This document shows positions 34,321 to 45,071 of a DNA stretch of 64,000 bases, piece by piece. Both the position numbers and the translations under genes were made by a program. Below the pieces are notes generated by a model. That model saw only the letters and a program-made list of their open reading frames with translations, was not told the origin of the DNA and ran no database searches. How positions within the stretch are numbered: the stretch's first letter is position 1; the number at the start of each line of letters is the position of its first letter. Source of the DNA: Coriolopsis trogii (Eukaryota > Basidiomycota > Agaricomycetes > Polyporales > Polyporaceae); the NCBI GenBank assembly GCA_020543525.1, contig JAHYIO010000001.1:496001-560000 (forward strand), in the 5' to 3' direction.

Positions 34321-37300
34321 TCAGTCCCAGGAAGGAGATGCGCTGTATGAATGGTCCCGCTTCGACTTATCATTCTGCGCTGGACTCGAAGGCGACCATT
34401 GCGGCGACGTCGGGCTGTACGCAGGTGATGCTGGCGAGTACGCCGGAGCTGGGGAGATGGATCGTTAGTGTCAAATGAAAGACGTGCCACCAGTACTGCG
34501 AACTTACAAGTCGGAGAGTACGTGGGGGAAGTGGGCGCTTTAAACAAGTATCAGCAGCGATCATAGGCAGCGATAGGGTATGCGACTCACAATATCTCGG
34601 CGAAGTAGGCGAGGTAGGCGAGGTGGGCGAGTACTTCGGAGACGTCGGCGACATTTGCGCAGGCGACGTGGGCGAGTACCGCGGTGAAGCGGGACTGAAC
34701 GACGGACTCGTTGGCGAATAGCGCGGCGAAGTCGGGCTGAACGACGGGGACTGGGGACTGTAACGCGGCGACGTGGGTGAGAATGATGGGGATGTTGGCG
34801 AGTAGCGCGGACTCGTGGGCGAATAGCCTGGCGACGTGAGGTTCAGCGTAGGAGAGGTAGGGGAGTATGTCGGAGAGGTCGCCATATTCCGAGCGTGGTC
34901 GTAGAACGGCGAGGTCGCGTACGGCGACGTGCCCATGGGCGATGTGGCGCCACTGTATGGCGACTGTGCAAGGTAGGGCGAAGTGGGGGAGTACGTGTTG
35001 GGCGAGCTCGGGCTGTATCCAGCAGCAGCAGGCGACATCCCTCCAGCGCCCATGGGACTCATCCCGTATCCCATGAGGTTGTAAGAGGTCGGCGCCTCCT
35101 CGCCGCCATTGACCGCAAGTGGCGAGAACGCCGCCGTCTCGCCCTTGAAGGAGACATCCTGCGCCCACATTGGTGAGTTGCTGTCGTAAGGCGTCATCGC
35201 GACTTGACCAGGGGTCATGCCTCCGTCCGCCTGCGCTGCGAGCATCGACTGCACGGGCAAGCGGTGGTCAACGATGACGTCCTTAAGCATGTCGATGTCG
35301 AGCGCGACGTCAAACGCCCCTGTGCCCATCGGTGCCATCTGTCCGAAAAGGATATTCTCCGCAATGCCATGACAGTCGTCCTTCTCGCCAACGGCCGCAG
35401 CCTCCATGAGAATTTCGACCGTCTCCTCGAATGAACAGCGCATGAGCGCGCCCGTGTCCGCGCGATTGATACCATGACGCGTGATGGCCATGAGCGTACC
35501 CCGATGAGTCATCAGGTCACAGAGCAGCGCGAGGTGACGGTAGTTCACGTAGGAACCATCGAACTCGATGACACCGCGGAGCTCCTTCATGATGGCAGCC
35601 CGCGCAGCCTCGATACCGAGCACGTCGAAGATCTCCACGCAGCTGTTCGAGTACGTCCTCTTGAAGTCCACACCATCGATGCACATGACGGTCTTGAGGT
35701 TGACACCATCCGTCTCGAGCACCCACTCCTTCTCTTCGCGTGCATTTATGCTGCCATTGGGGGTGATGACGACCTTGTCGTGCTCGAGAAGGAAGACACG
35801 CTGGATGCCGGGGACCCCGCGGAGCTCCACAGAGTTGAGCATCGTGTTCTCGAGTTGCCGGAGGAAGATGTCCTCCTCGACCTGCCCGAGATCCTCCTCA
35901 TCCTTGTCGGCACCACCGAGTACACGACACCGGATGACGAGTTTCTCCGAGTTATCTTCACTCCAGATGACGAAGAGGTCGGTCTTGAAGCTCTGAGCTA
36001 TCCGGTTCGCGACATACGTCATGGTCAGTTTGCGGTCGATCATCTTAGCACGGTCGAGCTCCAGACGGAGGAGCCACGGCGACATGAGATGCAGCTTCTG
36101 CTCGACCTCCTCGTCGGGGATGGCGAAGAAGGCGTGAACGAAATCTTCATCGTCGGCGATGATGGTGGAACTAGGATCAGGGTCGTACCAAATCTCCACC
36201 GCCGCGGTAACAGTTCGGAGAGACGTGAAGGCCAACTCCTGCTGCACGTTCTTCGCGAGGTATCTGTCCTTCGCGATCTCGGGCTGCAGGTAGACGGAGA
36301 GCGACGGCGTCTTGATGTTAGTCGCGACGTTGATGATCTCCTTCAGACGCGGTACACCGAGCGTGACGTTCTTACTCGACACACCAGCGTAGTGGAAAGT
36401 GTTCAACGTCATCTGCGTCGCCGGTTCTCCGATGGACTGCGCCGCGAGCGTACCACACATTTCACCAGGATGTGCCACTGCCTGATTGAACTTCGCCTCA
36501 ACTTCTCCCATAACCCACTCAAACGCCTCGCGGTTGAGGTGGTACCGCTCGAGCACAGGTCGGGTTGCGAATGTGGCGCGAAGGTGCATACGGAAGAGTA
36601 GGGTCGCATTGTGTTGAGCCTCGTGTGAGAGTGCACCCTGGCCCCGAACGATGACAAGCCGCTCGCACAGCTCACGGACGGAGTCGATGATGTATGACGG
36701 TTCCAAGTCGCTAGGTTTTCGCCTGTCGATGTGGAAAATCTGGATGGCGTTTTGGATGATGCGCTGGAGGTTGACGGGGAGGTAGCGCGCGGCGGCAGGA
36801 TCCGAGCGAGGGAAGATGAAGTTGCGTAGCAGGTTGCGGTCCTCGGAAAGCTGGGCGAACTCCTCATCCAGCTTCGACTGAAGCTCGAGAGAGCTATCAT
36901 CCAAGCCAACCTGTAGAACTCCAGGTAGGAAGCCGCCGGTGGGATCCGTCACATCGACACGGTAATTGTGCTCGAACTGCGCATTGTTCAGAGCAAACGT
37001 CTCGATGTTCTGCCGCTCGATGAACGCGCCATCCATACCATCTTCACCGTAGACGAACTGGATCAGGTCTCCGAGAGAGTTGCGAACGGTGCCGTCATAG
37101 CAGACTTGCACGTCTTCGAGCGCCTTGACGAGACGACGCTGGATGTAACCTGTCTCGGCGGTCTTGACAGCAGTATCAATGAGACCCTCACGACCCGCCA
37201 TAGCGTGAAAGAAGAACTCCTGGGGAGTGAGCCCACGTAGGTAAGAGTTCTCGACAAACCCGCGCGCTTCTGGGCTGAAGTCGTCCTTCGTGAAGTGCGG

Positions 37301-40300
37301 CAGGGTACGATGGCGGAAGCCGAAGGGGATACGTTTTCCTTCCACGGATTGCTGCCCCACGCACACCGACATCTGCGAGATGTTGATGAACGAACCCTTG
37401 GATCCGGCGACCACCATCTGCTTGACGTTGTTGTCCTCCTTCAAGTGCTTCTGCGCATACTGACCACTTTGGTCACGCGCCAAGTTGAGCTCGCGCTCGA
37501 CGTTCTTCTCGAAGGACTCGCGGATGGTCATACCAGGAGATGGTCTTAGACGATCATGGTAAGCGTCGTCGACGATCTTCTGCACGTTCTGCTTCCGCAT
37601 GGCAATCTGCTCCTGGATGTACGCCATTGTCTTCCTGTCCGCAATCGTATCACCGATGCCAATACTGAAGCCATTGTGGAACAGCCAGTAGTTGACAACT
37701 TGCTGAAGACCGGTGAAAAGTCCCCTTGTAGCCTCAGGACCCTTCTCTCGGAAGACGACGTGGACGAGACCTCCTTGAGCAGCGCCAACGGTCTTCTTCT
37801 CTACAACACCGAAGATGATGTCCCCGTTTTCGATCATCATACCGTCATCGAAGACAGGGTTGTTCGACTTGGGATCCGGGGCGCGAAAGATGTTGATACC
37901 TCGCGGTATGCACATACTGAGGATCTGCTTCCCAGTCCACATAGGTTTCGGTTTGATAATGGCAGGTGTGGGGACCGTGCCGTCCCAATCCGGAACCCAG
38001 AGAAGAATGTTCTGGACTTGATTCCAGTCCAAGAAGGTGTCGCGCAGGGTGAACTTCCGAATACCACAGAGAGTATCTTGGACAATACCCATGACTGGCT
38101 TGTTGGCTTGGGGGGAAATGATCTGCACATTGTGTCAGTCCCCGCGTGGAAGGCATTCGACACCCTGGCTTACCTGTCGAGGGACCCATGCTATCTGTGA
38201 TAGCTCAGCTCGTGTCTCCTCGCTTTGGGGTACGCTGACAACAGGATCAGACTTGGCAAACAGAGTAAGTAAGGACTATCACTCACTGCATATTCATCTC
38301 ATCACCATCGAAATCGGCGTTGTATGGCGGTGTTCTGAGAGTTCATCAGTATAACCGCAACTCGCTAGAAGCCTTCGTCACATACACAGAGAGATTGAGT
38401 CGGAACGCTGAGAACTCATCGTCAGTCCTGCATCAATTGTCCACAAAACAACGACTCACTAGAATAAGGCATGAGCCGGACACGGTGACTCATCATACTC
38501 ATCTTGTGCAGACTAGGCTGGCGGTTGAAGAGCACGAAGCTGCCGAGCAACTGATCAGCTACATTTAAACAGGGTTCAAGCGCGAGCACTTACTCTCCGT
38601 CCTTCAAGTGACGCTCTACAATCCAGCCATACTGGAGGAACGCGTCCGCACGTTTGTTGTATCGAAGATCTATCCGCTCTCCGGTGTCGCGCACCACATA
38701 TCTCGCACCTGGGTATACGGTAGGACCATTTCGCACCAATTCCTGGAGGTATGTGATGTTGTATGGCGTCACTGAACGGATATGAGCAACCAGATTAGAC
38801 ATCATGACTTTCAGGGCTCACCTCTTTCCGGGAACGTCAAGTTCATGGCGATACTCCGGGGTACGCCGACTTCGTCCAGCTCGAGGTTTGGATCACCAGT
38901 GATGACTGTTCGCGCAGAGAAGTCTACACGCTTGCCCATCAAGTTTCCACGCAGACGGCCTTCCTTTCCCTTGAGGCGAGCACGGATTGCCTTGACGGGT
39001 CGACCTGATTTCTGCAGAGCTTGAGGGATACCAGCGATATCGTTATCCATGTACGTCGCTACATGGAACTGAATGATCTCAGTCAGCATAACATATCCTC
39101 GTTACTAAAAAGTTGAATGCACCTGCAACAGTTGCTCAAACTCGTTGATGACATGCGCTGGAGCACCCTCCTGCTCGCAGCGACGAACGTTTGCTGACGC
39201 CTTGATGATGTCGCCCAACTTATAGGTCAAATCATCCTCGCTTCGCATCGTCCCACCGTCAACAGCGATGCTTGGCCGTACAGGAGGCGGTGGGACAGGA
39301 AGTACCGTCAAGATCATCCACTCTGGGCGAGCATAGTCCACTGACAGCCCAAGAAGATGGAGGTCGGAGTCGGAAACCTTTTTCAAGGCGGTGTAGACTT
39401 CGTGCGGGGGGAACAACCGCTTGTCTGGTTGAAGAGACTTGACCTCCTACAGGATCATGAGATAATGCATCGAGGACGGAGAGAATGCGAACCTCGTCCT
39501 CATCTTTCCCACGCTTATACTGGACGAAGAGCTTAAGGCCTTCCTTCCTGATGAGGGGCTGGGCAGCTCCGCAGCCACCGTGACCCTTCTTGGTCTCCTC
39601 CTGCTCAGCACCGTCATTCTCGTCCTTGGGTTCATCGGGCTCGCAGATCATCTTGCTTTTGCAAAAGTTCCAGACCGCTTGCATGCGTGCTTTGGGATCA
39701 CGAATATGCCTGATTCGATCGGCGAATGTGGGGTCGGACTTACATCATGTACCGGGCGAACGGGTGAGAGGCGCAAGGATGATATGAAGATGAAAATGTC
39801 AGCGTGTGAAGCTCAGAACCAGCCAGATAACATGTTGCCCGCTACTCGAGTCTCGGGCCAAGCGGTACGACAGGGAGGGGAGGTACAACAGGGGGCTACA
39901 ACAACCGAGTAGCAAGTGCTTGGGCCTCAAACATGCCACTCGCTCTGCTTCACAGGGAGGGCAGTTAGGCAATCCAACAGAGTAGCTCGCTAGGGGCTAC
40001 TACTCTTGTACTTGATCCGCACTCCTCGCTCAGCCCCCCATTTCACCACGCATCCGCGTGTCCAACCAACTCCGGACGTGTGCAGTGGGCCGCGCGGCGA
40101 TCAAGCGACCGAAAACGCGCGTGGCCCTCGTCACGGGTGGAAGAACGCCTCGATTGTCAAGAACTGACGCAGAGCGGGTTTGGGGTTCTCCATGTATTGG
40201 AGAGAGCCCCCAGAAAATTGGGTGGTGGGGTGCGAAACGAGAGGAGGAAGTAATGATCACTCACGCTATCAGCCTTTAACCGACCACAATTTACACATAT

Positions 40301-40940
40301 ACACTCCAGAATCTTCTTCACTTTCACAATGAAGCCTACATAGCAACATGGTAAGCAACGAGCGAAGAGAAGAGAGGGTTGCCACTCACCTGGGTGGAAA
40401 ACAGGCCTTGCCAGCTCGATGTGCCCAAAATGACCTGGACACTCCGACATCCCTTCCCCACACGTCTGACACTTGAAATTGCGATCTATGGTACCCATGC
40501 GAGGGTCCATGAGACCACCCAGCTTCGGTTTGTGAGTGGTCTCGTCCATAACCTCTGGATGTTCAATTTTGGCGACGGAATACGCTTTCTGTCGTTGGTC
40601 ATTAGAACGCGTCGAATGCACGATCAAATGGAGAGAAAACGCACTATCTCCTCTGGAGAAAGGATACCGAACTGGACCTCCCTCACTTTGCGGATAGGTG
40701 CCGCAGAGTGCGCGAACTGGTGGCCAAGCATGGCGAGCGACAGGAGAAGGGAGAAGACGACGTGAAGAGCTAGTAAAGCCCGTCAGAGAGGCAGAGAGAC
40801 AGGCCCAGTTATCAGTCAGGCAAATAAAGAGCTGAGAGGGACGAGACGAGGGGGGAGACCGACGTCGTCGACGTGGTCGAGGACAAGGAGTGGTGGACTC
40901 AGCCAACACTCACGACGCCGGGACCGCTCTGTTGTGACAT
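34321..40940 (-). CDS. RPB1: RNA polymerase II largest subunit RPB1
   Basis: Catalytic subunit of Pol II. Start MSQQSGPGV at 40940 joins through introns to [31 protein letters not shown]. The zinc region [17 protein letters not shown] and CVNCGRL follow. The Mg-binding active-site motif [11 protein letters not shown] is at about 38293-38321, split from the next exon by an intron. One large exon (about 34.6-38.1 kb) carries the bridge helix and trigger-loop region ([16 protein letters not shown]) and CRVLGG. The C-terminal domain has about 20 heptad-like repeats. Splicing a 30-nt exon (34508-34537) and the last exon (34321-34448) gives [21 protein letters not shown] and the end SYSASPSWD. Without those splices the frame would end in unrelated sequence at 34370. 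Confidence 0.97.
34508..34537 (-). other. 30-nt exon inside the RPB1 CTD
   Basis: It encodes PTSPTYSPT plus split Ser codons on both sides. It is bounded by an AAAG acceptor and a GTAAG donor, and joins SPRY to SPAYSPASP in phase. Confidence 0.8.
34560..35080 (-). repeat. RPB1 CTD heptad repeat region (main exon)
   Basis: Tandem 21-bp coding units for YSPTSPx-type heptads. The central part alternates YSPTSPS and FSPTSPR units; the upstream part is degenerate ([30 protein letters not shown]). Confidence 0.85.
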
Positions 40941-41078
40941 GGTGACAAAGCGTCACGGGCCACCATCACCCCGGTCACGTCACTGCCCCGCGTACGAAGC
41001 CCAATGAGCGCCCTGAGTCGGCGCAGCGCTGACTTGAAGAGAGACGACGACAACGACCGACCTTTCCACCGCTCCACC
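40941..41078. promoter_or_regulatory. 138-bp divergent promoter, RPB1 / VPS27
   Basis: The whole distance between the two opposed ATG codons. A CCAAT box lies at 41001-41005 and a CRE-like GTCACGTCACTG at 40974-40985. No TATA box. The 3' part (41040-41078) is a CA/CT-rich leader of VPS27. Confidence 0.6.
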
Positions 41079-43786
41079 ATGACCTCCTACCTCTCTTCCC
41101 TCCTCTGGGGAACCTCCCAGCTCGACGATGCCGTCGGTATGCTCATTTCTTCTTCGTGATTCGCCGCGTCAAACCTCACTCATTCTCCGCCATACCCAGA
41201 CAAGGCGACGTCTGAGCTTATGCCAAGCGGCTCAGAAGACATAGCCCTCAATCTCGAGATATGCGACCAGATACGCTCCAAGTCAGTTCCACCCAAGGAC
41301 GCGATGCGTGCTCTCAAGCGGCGTCTCGGACACAAGAATCCCAACGTCCAGCTCCTCGCTCTCAGTGTATGTGCAGTCACCGCAGCCACTGACGCGTGCT
41401 TGCTAACTTGTCTCCCAGTTGACCGACATTTGCATCAAGAATGGCGGCGATCCCTTTCTCGTGGAGATTGCTTCTCGCGAATTCATGGATAACCTCGTCT
41501 CTATCCTTAAGATGCCCGGCCTCAATCATGACGTCAAGAACAAGATCCTCCGGCTCGTACAAGATTGGGCCACTGCATTTGAGGGAAAGCCGAGTTTGAG
41601 CTACGTTGGCGAGGTGTACAGGACGCTGCAACGTGAAGGTGCGCCCTCTTCCTTCCCCAGAAAAGCGGGCAGCTTCATGACCCTGCCTATATGAAGGCTT
41701 CAACTTCCCTCCTCGTGATCCCGCTGTCGTGGCTTCAGCCATGGTCGATACGCAGACCGCTCCAGAATGGATTGACTCGGATGTCTGTCTGCGGTGTCGA
41801 ACAGCCTTCACATTTACCAATCGCAAACATCACTGCCGCAACTGCGGTCAAGTCTTTGATCAGCAGTGTTCGTCCAAGTCCATGCCCCTCCCGCACTTCG
41901 GTATCACCCAGGAAGTCCGTGTATGCGATACCTGTTACACCAAGCTTAACAAGAAAGCTCACAAGTGAGTCCGAAGCATTGCTATATATTCATCGAGGTC
42001 AAACGCAATTCGCGGAAGAGGGTCTCGTTCGGCGCGATGGTGTCGTCGGTCGAAACTCACTTCCACAATCTTTCGTTCACGTTCACCCAAATACTATGGC
42101 TTTCTCTGCCCTGGACACCGTGTATTAGTGCTTGTCGGCGGCTTGCCTGTGCCTGCAGCTACGGTAGTTCCCTGCCGAGGGCCATGTCTTCTGGAGACAT
42201 GTCCTTTGGGAGTGAAGTACACGGGAGGTTCTTTGATTGCAGGCTCAACCCGGTTCGAGTGCACGCTATGTAGCGCACCTCACCAGACGTACCCCGAGAA
42301 TACCCGAATGTCACCCTTGCACTGCATCTCCTGGACATGACTGACCACATCTCCAGGACCCATAGACCTTCACAGAGCGTTTCAAGTTCACGACACAGGT
42401 CGGCACGCGACTTCTACGATGCAGAACTTCAACGCGCGATTCAGCTGTCTCTGGAAGAAGTCGGCGCTGCGGGTGGCCGTCGTCCCGGATATGTACCATC
42501 CCCATCTTCCTGGCAGTCGTCTGAGCCACCTCTGGTTGACCGTGCGACACGACCATACGCAACCTCTTCCCGTGCAGAGGAGGAGGAGGATCCAGACCTC
42601 AAGGCCGCCATCGAAGCCAGCTTGCGTGAGGCGAATGCGCCGAAACCCAGTGCACCTATTGTCATTGATGCGTCTGACCGGTCATACGCCCCGTCCGAGC
42701 CAGGCCTAGGGTATGCTCAGTCATATCCGCCGTCGAGTGCGACGCCGAAACCGAGGCTACCTCACATACCGAGCTACGACCTTGAACCCCTTGAGACAGA
42801 CGCTATCCTCACGTTCAACCAGACGGTCGAGCAGGTACAGGCGCAGGGTGGGAGAGACATTTCCCGGTATCCTGCAGTGACGGAGCTGTTCGACAAGGCC
42901 AATGCGTTAAGGCCCAAGCTTGCAATGAGTTTGAATGATACCAGTCGGAAAGAACGTGAGTTCACAAATGGTTCACTTAGGATGTCAAATTGACTCTTCA
43001 TTAGAGATGCTTGTCGAAATGCACGAGAAGCTCTCGCAAGCTGTCAAACTGTACGACAAGCTACTTACGGAGCAACTTTCACGTCCGTCATGGAGAACGG
43101 GACCTTCTGCTGCACCTGTGCTAGATGCTGCCGCGGCCCCGTATGCCCCTCAGTACCAACCAGCAATGAACGGTGCATATAGCCAGTGGCAGTCAGCCCC
43201 TTCTGCGCCGCCCAATGGTTCCTACGTTACATCCCCGCTCACGGAACATCCACCACATCAGATGTACCAGCCCCAAGCAGCCTCGGTCCTGCCTCCAAGC
43301 TCTCCTCCGACGCTACAACAGCGATATGGTCAAGAAGGTCTACCATATACCGCGATGTCGCCTCCACCCGTCACGATCCCCCAGTATGGCGCCTCCTCCA
43401 CGCCAGCCTCTGTCACGTACCAACCCGCCCCAGTTGTGCAATCAATGGCATCCGCACCTCCGCCGCCGCCTCCCGCGCAGTCGCAGCCCCAGCCACAGTC
43501 TTACTCGCAGCAAGCCCCCATCCTCTCCCGGCACAACACCGTCGCAGGCTATAATCAGCAGCAACAGCAACAGCAACAGCCGGTCAACGGCTACCTTGCT
43601 CGCGCCAACACCGTCACCGCCACGTCGTCACACGCGCCCGCGCAACTCCAGCACTTGCAGCAGATGTCTGTCCCGCTCCCGAGCTTCCCCCAGGTGCCCA
43701 CTGCCCCGCCTCAGATGAACGGGTACGCGTACAACGCGGGCCCGCCAGAGCCGGAGCGGAAGGAAGCGCTGTTGATCGACCTCTAG
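41079..43786 (+). CDS. VPS27: ESCRT-0 subunit VPS27 (VHS-FYVE-UIM)
   Basis: Sorts ubiquitinated cargo into multivesicular bodies on PI3P-rich endosomes. Domains in order: VHS (residues 8-145: [58 protein letters not shown]); then FYVE (about 170-225) with WIDSDVC, the [11 protein letters not shown]3P signature and CDTCY. Two UIMs follow, [12 protein letters not shown] and [12 protein letters not shown], then a GAT-like helical segment ([20 protein letters not shown]). The Pro/Gln-rich tail holds two PSAP motifs expected to recruit ESCRT-I. The last residues are LLIDL, like C-terminal clathrin-binding ends. The intron after the FYVE domain (41967-42354) is about 390 nt, far longer than its neighbours. 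It diverges from RPB1. Confidence 0.93.
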
Positions 43787-45052
43787 GCCTTCCGGGTGGT
43801 GGTTTCTGAGAGGGAGGGGATGTAATGTATGGCTATGGATGGACTGTGATATGTTAGACATATGTATGTGTGCACGGATTGTATGACACCACATGATGCG
43901 GAAGTGCCTTGACTTCACTCTTGCACGATCCCCGACCCAAGGCGGGACGTGTCTGGGTCCGCGGTTCATTAGCGATGCGAAGTCTATCGCGCCCGGCAGT
44001 CTATGACTACCTGTACACTAGTCGACCAAGAGTGCTATGGACAAAGTGCGCTCTAGATCTCTTGGCTCTTCAGAGAACGAGAACCGAGGATATATGCCGC
44101 GAATCAACCAGCCGCAGATATTCGACGAGGGCTCTCGTACCCTCATTTCATGCATATGAGCAATACAGCAGACAGGACTAGCCAGCACACCGTCGATGTT
44201 GCCGTACGTGCATGCACACGCCCACGGATAGCAGAGTGAGAAAGAAACTTATATACTCGGGTCTCCCAGTAAGGTCCGTCCATGGATGTGTACAGCTACC
44301 ACTAATACGACTACGACTACGAGGGCAAACAGAGAAGACGAGGACGAGGATCAACAAGAGAAAGAGAGAACAAAACGAATGCAACGAGCGTGTGGTTGAG
44401 AGAGAGAGAGAGTGTGTGTGTGTGTGTGTGTGCGTGTGAACGACGGATACGTATTGAATATGGATGTGGTGGATGTGTGAATGGAGGGGAAGATGGGTTG
44501 TGTGATGTATGTGAGCGTCGAGGATGCGGTGCGATAGGATTGAGCGAACGTACGTACGCAGCATACATATGTGTGTGGCATCATCGGCGTCGTACTTGTA
44601 CTTGTACTGTAGGGACCGTTGGGGGGTTGAGGGGCTTGGGAGCAGGCAAGGACGAAGGCGGAGGCGGAGGCAGAGGCGACGTGCGTCATAGTATTACACG
44701 TGAGATTGAGGGGTATACTATAACTTGAATGAGATCAAAAGACAGCGCGTATGTTCTGATCCAAAAAAGAGGCAGAGGCCTGCGACTGGCTGGCTGGCGC
44801 GTGCACGAATACGTAGAGGTGGGCAAGGGGATGGGTCAGGTGGGAAGCCGTTGTAATGTGTAAGAAATAAAAGATAATGAGAACGGAAGACGGGTTAATC
44901 AGGAGCGACAAGACGCTGAACACAGACAGGGATGCAGGAGAATAAACATTGCAGGGGTGCCGGCACTAGGACTGTGTTCTCGTATGTCATCATGTATGTG
45001 AAGATAGCCAGCAAAGACGGAACCCGACAAGACGAAAGCCATCCTCAAGTCG
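43787..45052. other. Convergent gap with simple repeats
   Basis: 1.27 kb between the stops of VPS27 and the Bni4-like gene. It contains the GA/GT microsatellite and a short GGAGGC-rich stretch near 44659. Several reading frames across the repeats are low-complexity and not supported as genes. Confidence 0.5.
44399..44438. repeat. (GA)n(GT)n microsatellite
   Basis: An uninterrupted GA tract of about six units runs directly into about ten GT units, then GCGTGTG. It lies in the convergent gap. Confidence 0.95.
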
Positions 45053-45071
45053 TCATACGAAGAACTGCGTA
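45053..45071 (-). other. 19-nt terminal coding exon of the Bni4-like gene
   Basis: After the 65-nt intron 45072-45136 this exon completes a split His codon and adds TQFFV and stop. Without the splice the protein would end in unrelated residues. Confidence 0.7.

Noticed and set aside
35474..36601. 375-residue open frame on the plus strand inside RPB1
   Set aside because: Antisense shadow of the RPB1 main exon; no domain and no promoter.
44212..44728. Short frames across the GA/GT microsatellite as genes
   Set aside because: Their products are repeat translations (Cys/Val, His/Thr runs) on both strands with no other support.
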